From the NCBI GenBank assembly GCA_041394265.1, contig JAWKIO010000005.1, forward strand, positions 1,302,001-1,366,000: DNA of 64,000 bases. The letters run 5' to 3'. A program made the position numbers and the translations under genes. This DNA comes from Acidimicrobiales bacterium (GTDB taxonomy: Bacteria > Actinomycetota > Acidimicrobiia > Acidimicrobiales > SZUA-35). Below, one piece after another: positions 58,277-64,000 of the stretch. The first letter of the stretch is position 1. Every line of letters starts with the position of its first letter. The notes beneath the pieces are model-generated. The model saw only the letters and a program-made list of their open reading frames with translations. It did no database searches and was not told where the DNA came from.

Positions 58277-59350
58277 TCAGCTCGGCCAGTCGATGACGGT
58301 GCGACCGGCGCCGTGATGGCCACCGCAGAGCACACCGTGCATGCCCTCGATGTCGACGTGATCGCCGATCAGGGCGCCGAGGTCGAGCTGTCCGGTTTCG
58401 GCGAGACGGACGAACAGCGGGATGTCGCGATGCATCGATGACGAGCCGTACATCACCCCGACGATCCGCTTTGCGTTGCGCACCAGCTCGACCATCGGGA
58501 TCGGGTTGTGGTCACCGGCAACGGGGACCCCGATCACGACCAGGTCGCCGCCCTTGCGGACCAGCGGCCATGCCGCCTCGAGCGTCGTCGGTCGACCGAC
58601 GCAGTCGAATGCGGTGTCGACGCCGCGTCCGGCGGTCAGTGCGCCGATCGTGTCGGCAGCAGCGGCGCCCGACTCGAAGACATGCGTCGCGCCGACAGTC
58701 AACGCTGCGGCACGTGCTGCCTCGGAGGGATCGATGGCGACGATCGCGCCGGCGTTGCGGATCCGTGCCCCTTGGATCGCCGCCAGTCCGATGCCTCCGG
58801 CGCCAATGACGGCGACCGTCTGGCCAGGTTGCAGATCGGCAGTGTTCAGGGCGGCGCCCGTGCCGGTCAGTACGGCACAGCCCACCACCGACAGCTGGTC
58901 GGCGGGAAGGTCGGTGTCGACGGCGACGGCGGCTGCCTCGTCGACGACCATCGTCTCGGCAAAGGTCCCGAGACCGGAGACACCGTGCACGGCCGTGCCA
59001 TCGGCGGCAACGAAGGACGGTTTGCGGGTCGCCCTCGACCGTTCACACAGGTAGGGCTGCGCCCTCGAGCAGTAGAAGCAGGTGCCGCAGGACGGTATGG
59101 CCGACAGGATGACCCGTTGGCCGACCGACAACCGTGTGGTCGCCGACCCGACCGCTTCCACGACACCAACACCCTCGTGCCCCAGCACGATCGGACGCTC
59201 ACCGGGGATATCGCCCGACAAGACCGAGGCGTCGGTGTGGCACAGTCCGCTCGCCTCCAGACGCACCCGAACGTCTCGAGCTCCCATCGGACGCGGCTCG
59301 AGGTCTTCGATCGCGATCTGGTCGATTGCCGAGCTCATCAAGGTCTTCAC
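58277..59350 (-). CDS. zinc-dependent alcohol dehydrogenase, class-III/NDMA-dependent-like
   Basis: A 357-aa MDR dehydrogenase. Catalytic zinc: Cys in GLCHTDASVLSG and HE in GHEGVGVVE. Structural zinc: CGTCFYCSRAQPYLC. GAGGIGLAAIQGARIRNAG and VAIDPSEAARAAALTVGATH are the cofactor site. This pattern is closer to class-III formaldehyde and NDMA-dependent dehydrogenases, some of which rely on mycofactocin. GTG at 59350 is 8 nt after TACCGT; an ATG at 59338 is the alternative. Divergent from the MftD-like gene. Confidence 0.87.
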   Translation of the reverse strand: MKTLMSSAIDQIAIEDLEPRPMGARDVRVRLEASGLCHTDASVLSGDIPGERPIVLGHEGVGVVEAVGSATTRLSVGQRVILSAIPSCGTCFYCSRAQPYLCERSRATRKPSFVAADGTAVHGVSGLGTFAETMVVDEAAAVAVDTDLPADQLSVVGCAVLTGTGAALNTADLQPGQTVAVIGAGGIGLAAIQGARIRNAGAIVAIDPSEAARAAALTVGATHVFESGAAAADTIGALTAGRGVDTAFDCVGRPTTLEAAWPLVRKGGDLVVIGVPVAGDHNPIPMVELVRNAKRIVGVMYGSSSMHRDIPLFVRLAETGQLDLGALIGDHVDIEGMHGVLCGGHHGAGRTVIDWPS

Positions 59351-59409
59351 GATCGGGGACGGTACCGGACCGTGTGAGCAGCACGCCTGGGCTGCGAGGA
59401 AAAGCCCGC

Positions 59410-59424
59410 CTCGGCCGGGCCGAG
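59410..59424. terminator. hairpin in the region between dehydrogenase and MftD-like genes
   Basis: CTCGGCC-G-GGCCGAG followed by TTT, in the 174-bp divergent region. It could end antisense read-through or shape the leader; TACTGAT (59451-59457) further on is a possible -10 for the MftD-like gene. Confidence 0.3.
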
Positions 59425-59524
59425 TTTCGATCCACCAGCTGTCTGGTGTCTACTGATAGCCAACGAGCTGGGCTGACCTGCTCGACCCGACCTCCGCGAA
59501 TTCCCCCTCCCCACCGAAAGCATC

Positions 59525-60697
59525 ATGAGCAACCCCTGGTTCGAGACCGTCGCCGAAGCCCAACGTCGCGCCAAGCGCCGCCTCCCCCGTTCGGTGTACA
59601 GCGCCCTCCTTGCCGGATCCGAACGTGGCATCACGGTGTCCGACAACGTCGACGCCTTCGCCGAGCTCGGCTTCGCCCCGCACGTGGCCGGCAACTCGCC
59701 CACCCGCGACCTTGCCACCATCATCATGGGGCAACCGATCTCGATGCCCGTGATCATCTCCCCCACCGGCGTGCAGGCGGTCCACCCCGACGGCGAGGTC
59801 GCCGTCGCTCGGGCCGCCGCGGCTCGGGGCACGGCGATGGGACTGAGCTCGTTCGCGTCCAAGCCGATCGAGGAGGTCATCGAGGCCAACCCGCAGTTGT
59901 TCTTCCAGGTCTACTGGTGCGGGTCGCGTGACGACATCGCTGTTCGGCTCGATCGGGCCCGCAACGCTGGCGCCGTCGGCCTGATCCTCACCCTCGACTG
60001 GTCGTTCTCCCATCATCGCGATTGGGGCAGCCCGGCCATTCCCGAACACATCGACCTGAAGACCGCCATCAAGTTCGGACCCGAGACGGTGATCCGGCCG
60101 CAGTGGCTGCTCGAGTGGGCGCGTCGGCGCGAGCTGCCGGACCTGACCGTGCCCAACATGACCCTGCCCGGTCAAGCGACGCCCGGTTTCTTCGCGGCGT
60201 ATGGCGAGTGGATGGGCACACCTCCGCCCACGTGGGACGACGTCGCCTGGATCGTGAAGGAGTGGGGCGGGCCGCTGATGCTGAAGGGCATCACCCGAGT
60301 TGACGACGCCCGGTCGGCCGCCGACGCCGGTGTCGCCGCCATCTCGGTGTCGACCCACGGCGGCAACAATCTCGACGGCACCCCCGGAGCCATCCGAATG
60401 CTGCCGTCCATCGTCGACGCAGTCGGCGACGACATCGAGGTCGTGTTCGACAGCGGCATCCGCCGCGGGAGCGACGTGGTCAAGGCGTTGGCGCTCGGCG
60501 CTCGGGCCGTGATGATCGGTCGCGCCTACCTATGGGGCCTCGCCGCCAACGGCCAGGCCGGTGTCGAGAACGTCCTCGACATCATGCGAAGCGGGATCGA
60601 TTCGACACTCCTTGCCCTGTGCAAGTCGAGCGTGAGTGAGCTGAGCCGCGACGACCTCGTCATCCCCGACGACTTCACCCGTACGCTCGGCGCCTGA
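59525..60697 (+). CDS. mftD: MftD-like FMN-dependent alpha-hydroxy-acid-type dehydrogenase (pre-mycofactocin synthase)
   Basis: A 390-aa FMN protein that matches MftD almost block by block: NPWFETVAEAQRRAKRRLPR, GSERGITVSDNVDAFAELGFAPHV, MPVIISPTGVQAVHPDGEVAVARAAAARGTAMGLSSFASKPIEEV, FFQVYW, FFAAYGEWMGTPPPTWDD and SDVVKALALGARAVMIGRAYLWGLAANGQAGVENVLDI. MftD oxidises the AHDP intermediate to premycofactocin. No mftA, mftB, mftC or mftE is in the window. It may be the cluster's stray copy, or a diverged homologue acting elsewhere. Confidence 0.82.
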   Translation: MSNPWFETVAEAQRRAKRRLPRSVYSALLAGSERGITVSDNVDAFAELGFAPHVAGNSPTRDLATIIMGQPISMPVIISPTGVQAVHPDGEVAVARAAAARGTAMGLSSFASKPIEEVIEANPQLFFQVYWCGSRDDIAVRLDRARNAGAVGLILTLDWSFSHHRDWGSPAIPEHIDLKTAIKFGPETVIRPQWLLEWARRRELPDLTVPNMTLPGQATPGFFAAYGEWMGTPPPTWDDVAWIVKEWGGPLMLKGITRVDDARSAADAGVAAISVSTHGGNNLDGTPGAIRMLPSIVDAVGDDIEVVFDSGIRRGSDVVKALALGARAVMIGRAYLWGLAANGQAGVENVLDIMRSGIDSTLLALCKSSVSELSRDDLVIPDDFTRTLGA

Positions 60698-60734
60698 TCG
60701 GGCGTCCGGTACCACCGACACGGCGACCACCGCG

Positions 60735-61076
60735 ATGCAGCCGATCCCCGAATCGAGCTTCGAGGCCCTCGTGGTCGACGCCATCGACGGGCTCCCCGAC
60801 GAGGTGCTCGATCTGCTCGACAACGTCGCCATCCTGATCGACGACGAGCATCCGGAGGACCTGCTGGGCCTGTATCGGGGTGTTCCCCGGACCGAGCGCG
60901 ACGACTACGGCTTCATGGAACTGCCCGACACCGTCACCCTGTACCGGCTCGCGTTGTGCGACATGTGCGCCGACCTCGACGAGCTGCGCCACGAGGTTCG
61001 AGTCACCGTGGTTCACGAACTGGCCCACCACCTGGGCATCGACGACGATCGGCTCGACGAACTCGGCTGGGCCTGA
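60735..61076 (+). CDS. zincin-like metallopeptidase family protein
   Basis: A 113-aa protein of the small zincin family often annotated as metallopeptidase family (DUF1025-like). TVVHELAHHLGIDDDRLDELGW contains HExxH and a downstream His/Asp set. FEALVVDAIDGLPDEVLDLLDNVAI is the conserved N-terminal block. Substrate unknown. It starts 38 bp after MftD and overlaps no neighbour; a short leader is possible. Confidence 0.83.
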   Translation: MQPIPESSFEALVVDAIDGLPDEVLDLLDNVAILIDDEHPEDLLGLYRGVPRTERDDYGFMELPDTVTLYRLALCDMCADLDELRHEVRVTVVHELAHHLGIDDDRLDELGWA

Positions 61077-61089
61077 CGCAGCCCACCGA

Positions 61090-61095
61090 TAGAGT
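61090..61095 (+). promoter_or_regulatory. -10 element, leaderless spacing, PPOX-like gene
   Basis: TAGAGT, six bases (CGGCGC), then the ATG at 61102. Confidence 0.5.
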
Positions 61096-61101
61096 CGGCG
61101 C

Positions 61102-62166
61102 ATGGCGCACATCGCAATCATCGGCGGCGGCTTGTCGGGTTTGACGGCTGCCCTGAGGTTGGCCGAGCGGCATCAGGTGACGGTCTTCGAGGCGTCGGAT
61201 CGGCTCGGTGGACAGATCTGGACCGATCGCACCGACGGCTTCGTCATCGAGCGGGGAGCCGAGGGGTTCGTGGCCCGCAGTGCCGCCGTGCCCGCACTCG
61301 CCGATGCCGTCGGCATGGCCGATGAGCTCATCGAGCAGTCCCAGGTCACGTCCTACGGCTACGACGGCTCGCTCCAGGCATTGGCGCCCGGCGAGGCGGC
61401 CCGGTTCCTCGGCTTCCAGGTGCCGGCGGGCGATCTGGGCAAGGGCATCCGAACCTTCCGCGATGGCATGGGCAGTCTGATCGATGCCCTGGGTCACCGC
61501 GTCGGTGACAACGCCACGATCCATCTCGACACGACGGTCGACGGCGTCGACGCATCCGCCGATGGCGTCCGCCTCCGCGTGGGCGATGGTGGCGTCGACG
61601 CCGACGCCGCCATCGTCGCCACCACCTCGGCGGCCGCCGGGCGACTCCTGCACCCCGTCCTCGGCGACTCGAGCCATCCGCTTGCCGCCGCCCCGATGCT
61701 GAGCAGCGTCACCGTCGAGCTCGGCTACGACCGCGGATCGGTGCCCCATCCGCTCGACGGCACCGGGATCGTGGTGGCCGAGGGTCTCCAAGAACACGGC
61801 ATGCGGGCGTGCGCGTTCACCAGTGCCAAGTTCGCCGGCCGAGCTCCCGACACCAGCGCCGCCATCCGAGTCTTCTTCCGACCGGACCCCGACGACCTCG
61901 GCGGGCTCGACGACGCCGGCTGGCAAGCGCGCGGCGAGGCCGCGCTCAGCCGGTTGCTCGGGATCACCGACGCACCGCGACGAACGTGGATCACTCGCTG
62001 GGCCGACGCCCTCCCGGTGTTCAACGAGACGTTCCGCTCCGACGTGGCGGCACTCGAGGAAACGCTGTCGGCGTCGCACATCGCGCTCGCCGGCGCAGCG
62101 TTCCACGGACCGGGGATCGACGCCGCGATCAGATCCGGCGAGCAGGCTGCCGCTCGCTGGGCCTGA
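61102..62166 (+). CDS. HemY/PPOX-like FAD oxidase, shorter than the family
   Basis: A 354-aa FAD protein. The dinucleotide fold is IAIIGGGLSGLTAALRLAERHQVTVFEASDRLGGQIWTD, and FVIERGAEGFVARSAAV, MLSSVTVELGYDRGSVPHPLDGTGIVV and AALSRLLGITDAPRRTWITRW resemble protoporphyrinogen/coproporphyrinogen oxidases. Family members are about 450-480 aa; here LGFQVPAGDLGKGIRTFRDGMGSLIDALG joins directly, omitting the region with FVRRRFG and LLGGIYAGD-type motifs that forms the membrane-associated domain. Activity as HemY is therefore uncertain. Confidence 0.75.
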   Translation: MAHIAIIGGGLSGLTAALRLAERHQVTVFEASDRLGGQIWTDRTDGFVIERGAEGFVARSAAVPALADAVGMADELIEQSQVTSYGYDGSLQALAPGEAARFLGFQVPAGDLGKGIRTFRDGMGSLIDALGHRVGDNATIHLDTTVDGVDASADGVRLRVGDGGVDADAAIVATTSAAAGRLLHPVLGDSSHPLAAAPMLSSVTVELGYDRGSVPHPLDGTGIVVAEGLQEHGMRACAFTSAKFAGRAPDTSAAIRVFFRPDPDDLGGLDDAGWQARGEAALSRLLGITDAPRRTWITRWADALPVFNETFRSDVAALEETLSASHIALAGAAFHGPGIDAAIRSGEQAAARWA

Positions 62167-62196
62167 CCCCGGCCACGACGATCAAGGCATCGTGGG

Positions 62197-63522
62197 TCAG
62201 TCGAGCCAGCTTGCCGGGCCGCCCCGCTGCACGCTGTTGAAACGGGACCCGAACGACGGCGTCTCGAACATCTTGTTGTCCCCGCCGTAGCCGAACAGGT
62301 ACTGACCGACCCGACGCATCTGCATCTCCTCGCTCCCTTCGGTGATCCGGTAGCGGCGATGGTGGCGGAAGATGTGCTCGAACGGCATGTGGCGGCTGTA
62401 GCCGATGCCGCCGTGCACCTGGATCGCGCGGTCGGCGGCCTCACCGACGAGACGGTTGGCCCGATAGTTGCACATGGCCACCTTGTCGCTGATCTCGGTG
62501 GCGTCGTCGATCTGGTCGAGCTGCCACGCCGTCTTGCGGATCAGCTCGCGCAGCATCGCCGCCTCGGTGTGCAGCTCGATCAGGGGCCACTGGATCGCCT
62601 GATTGGCTGACAGCGGGCGGTTGTGGATCTGCCGCTCCCGGGCGTACTTGACGGCCTCGTTGATGCAGTACTGCGCCGCACCCAGCGACGATGCTGCCTG
62701 GCGGATGCGGTTCTCGTGCACGAAGAGCTGGGCGGTCGCCAAACCCAATCCCTCGGGGCCGAGCAGGTCGGCGTCCTTGACCCGGACATCGGTCAGTGTG
62801 ACCTCGGCGTGGTCCGTCGGCATGTTGTAGGTCCACCACATGAACTCGACCTTGAAGCCCGGGGTGTCGGTCGGGACGATGAAGTTCGAGATGCCGTTGG
62901 CCTCGCCGGGCTCGCCGGAGGTGCGGGCGAACACGTAGTCGTGGGTGGCGGCGTGCATACCGGTGTTCCACCGCTTCGCACCGTTGATCACCCATTCGTC
63001 GCCGTCTCGGTACGCCGTGGTCTGCATCCGCGTGGCGTCGGTGCCAGCCATCGGCTCGGTCAGGCCGAAGCCAATCCGTGCCTCGCCGGCCAGCATCTTG
63101 GGGATCCAGTACTCCTGCTGCGCTTCCGATCCGTACTTCTCCATCATCAGCACCGTCGGGAAGTTGCCGACGACCGACGACTCGTTCTGCAGATCGTTGT
63201 GCAGTCCGAGACCCTTGGTCGCCAGGTGTTCCCGGATGATCGCCATGCCCAGGTTCGAGCCGTCTTGTCCGCCGAAGCGTTCGGGAAGGTGATAGCGAAG
63301 GAACCCGGCGGCGTCGGCTCGACGCCGCATCTCGCGCAGGAGCTGTTCCCACTCCTCGTTGGGCCACCCGTCGCGATCCCAGTCGGTGCGGCTGTCTTCT
63401 CGACGATGGTCGAAGAAGCGAATGTTGTCGTTCTCTCGCTCGAGCGGCTTGATCTCGTCCTCGATGAACTGATCGAGTCGGTCGAGGAGGTCTTGGATGT
63501 CAGCAGGTATGTCGAAGTCCAC
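62197..63522 (-). CDS. acyl-CoA dehydrogenase family protein
   Basis: A 441-aa flavoenzyme. GFGLTEPMAGTDATRMQTTA is the FAD/substrate signature, then WVINGAKRWNTG, LGAAQYCINEAVKYARERQIHNRPLSANQAIQWPL and IQVHGGIGYSRHMPFEHIFRHHRRYRITEGSEEMQMRR. The last segment holds the position of the catalytic Glu region of several actinobacterial subfamilies. The GTG at 63522 is 6 nt after TAGGGT. It is likely a fatty or steroid side-chain acyl-CoA dehydrogenase. Confidence 0.9.
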   Translation of the reverse strand: MDFDIPADIQDLLDRLDQFIEDEIKPLERENDNIRFFDHRREDSRTDWDRDGWPNEEWEQLLREMRRRADAAGFLRYHLPERFGGQDGSNLGMAIIREHLATKGLGLHNDLQNESSVVGNFPTVLMMEKYGSEAQQEYWIPKMLAGEARIGFGLTEPMAGTDATRMQTTAYRDGDEWVINGAKRWNTGMHAATHDYVFARTSGEPGEANGISNFIVPTDTPGFKVEFMWWTYNMPTDHAEVTLTDVRVKDADLLGPEGLGLATAQLFVHENRIRQAASSLGAAQYCINEAVKYARERQIHNRPLSANQAIQWPLIELHTEAAMLRELIRKTAWQLDQIDDATEISDKVAMCNYRANRLVGEAADRAIQVHGGIGYSRHMPFEHIFRHHRRYRITEGSEEMQMRRVGQYLFGYGGDNKMFETPSFGSRFNSVQRGGPASWLD

Positions 63523-63528
63523 GAGCGG

Positions 63529-63534
63529 ACCCTA
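63529..63534 (-). promoter_or_regulatory. -10 element, leaderless spacing, acyl-CoA dehydrogenase gene
   Basis: TAGGGT on the minus strand, six bases (CCGCTC), then the GTG at 63522. Confidence 0.5.
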
Positions 63535-63567
63535 GATCGCTCGCATCGTCCGTACCGATTCCGCCAA

Positions 63568-63711
63568 TCAGTTCCAGTCGCTAGAGAGCCAGACGCCAGT
63601 CGTGGCGTCGTCGATCGAGAAGATCTCGACGTGCAGCCAGTCGCCACCCGCCGGTGGCGCATCTGCCATGCCAACTGTCGAGCCTGAAGCCCATTCGTGC
63701 GAACTGTCCAC
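63568..63711 (-). pseudogene. short C-terminal fragment or small gene of unknown type
   Basis: The minus frame ending with TGA at 63570-63568 reads GGDWLHVEIFSIDDATTGVW and LSSDWN at its end, with a coding-like third position. It is open back to a TGA at about 63791; a GTG at 63711 would give 47 aa and an ATG at 63669 33 aa. The upper part overlaps a set of GGACAGTTCG repeats and looks noncoding. It may be the remnant of a gene disrupted by a repeat-bearing element. Confidence 0.35.
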
Positions 63712-63778
63712 ACTGAAGCCCGATTCTGAGCTCCAGTGCGGACAGTTCGTAGGGTTGGGCTCGAAACGGGACAGTTCG
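63700..63778. repeat. three copies of GGACAGTTCG near the right edge
   Basis: CGAACTGTCC at 63700-63709, its exact inverse GGACAGTTCG at 63740-63749, and a further copy at 63769-63778. The CTGAAGCCC word also recurs (near 63684 and 63713). Resembles the end of a small mobile element or an operator cluster; no transposase is visible. Confidence 0.5.
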
Positions 63779-63793
63779 CCGGCGGATGATCAC

Positions 63794-64000
63794 CTACAGG
63801 GTTGCGACGAACGCTGCGATGATGGCCGACACGCCCGTGGCGTCACTCATGGTTTCTGCGTGTCCCGCCCAATCTCGCTCCACGAAGGCGACACCTTTGT
63901 CGACCAGTTCACTTCTGAGGGAGTCGGCGAACACCTCGCCTGAGCCGAAGTAGACGAGGCGCGGCACGTCCGATGCCCCGAGTCCCTCACTTGGATTCTC
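63794..64000 (-). CDS. alpha/beta-hydrolase-like protein, C-terminal part (cut by the window end)
   Basis: On the minus strand the frame from the right edge to TAG at 63796-63794 encodes 68 residues: VPRLVYFGSGEVFADSLRSE, then LVDKGVAFVERDWAGHAETM and a final AIIAAFVATL. This looks like the end of an alpha/beta hydrolase with the acid near GSGEVFAD and the His in WAGHAE. The N-terminal part lies outside the window. Confidence 0.6.
   Translation of the reverse strand, partial: ENPSEGLGASDVPRLVYFGSGEVFADSLRSELVDKGVAFVERDWAGHAETMSDATGVSAIIAAFVATL

Noticed and set aside
63642..63659. Hairpin CGCCACC-CGCC-GGTGGCG as a terminator
   Set aside because: It falls inside the coding-like fragment on the minus strand, so it is probably just codon composition (PPAGG).
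1..64000. CRISPR arrays, tRNA or rRNA genes, transposases
   Set aside because: No regularly spaced repeats, cloverleaf-like sequences with T-loop consensus, or transposase domains were seen by eye on either strand.

Overview
The window is 64 kb of GC-rich, gene-dense chromosomal DNA with no rRNA, tRNA, CRISPR array or intact insertion sequence that I can see. Several features suggest an actinobacterium, and the gene set fits an Acidimicrobiia (Ilumatobacter-like) genome. These are a mycofactocin-type MftD flavoprotein, three LLM (F420/FMN-type) oxidoreductases, two P450s, SARP/BTAD and LAL-type giant regulators, many GTG starts, and repeated -10-like hexamers (TANNNT) placed exactly 6 nt before start codons, as in leaderless actinobacterial mRNAs. 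The lineage is inferred from gene content, not proven.

Layout. 0.3-7 kb: a secreted CAP/DUF4214 protein, a VapBC module, an Erm-like rRNA methyltransferase with its own promoter, an APH-like gene remnant, a SAM methyltransferase and a CSLREA beta-helix exoprotein. 7-14.9 kb: a kinase-Nudix fusion, GNAT, DUF389 and DUF6226 proteins, a P450/TetR divergent pair around a perfect 20-bp palindrome, a RibD-like reductase, EthD and DUF1772 proteins. 14.9-20.1 kb: a FtsX-type ABC transporter beside a two-component system. 20.2-24.6 kb: HbpS/GlcG-like protein, extradiol dioxygenase, SufR-like regulator with a DUF3291 protein, acyl-CoA synthetase. 24.7-28.4 kb: a heterodimeric ABC exporter. 28.4-36.1 kb: P450 and cupin genes facing a hydrolase-SARP fusion, then enoyl-CoA hydratase, membrane protein, amidase and a beta-lactamase-fold lipoprotein. 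36.2-42.9 kb: a regulatory island with an 878-aa SARP-like regulator, a 37-aa membrane peptide gene and a frameshifted LAL regulator. 42.9-52.9 kb: PspC, TetR, a membrane protein, a GH114-type lipoprotein and a four-gene translationally coupled ABC operon. 52.9-64 kb: SnoaL-like protein, LLM oxidoreductases, hydrolases, two zinc alcohol dehydrogenases, MftD, a zincin, a short PPOX-like protein, an acyl-CoA dehydrogenase, and two C-terminal fragments near the right edge.

The most novel signals are regulatory. Two SARP-type proteins each lie near a promoter with heptamers repeated at exactly 11 bp: GGGTACC ahead of the 37-aa peptide gene, and TCGAAAG between the P450 and cupin genes. This is the published SARP operator geometry. 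The first pair, with an inverted GTACCC/GGGTAC site at the regulator's own promoter, looks like a compact regulator-plus-membrane-peptide circuit I do not recognise from the literature. Other points of interest are a 19-bp motif present on both sides of the broken LAL gene, a possible leaderless leader peptide with an R-V-R motif overlapping the Erm-like start, a TetR operator carrying both divergent -10 boxes, and an orphan MftD next to alcohol dehydrogenases.
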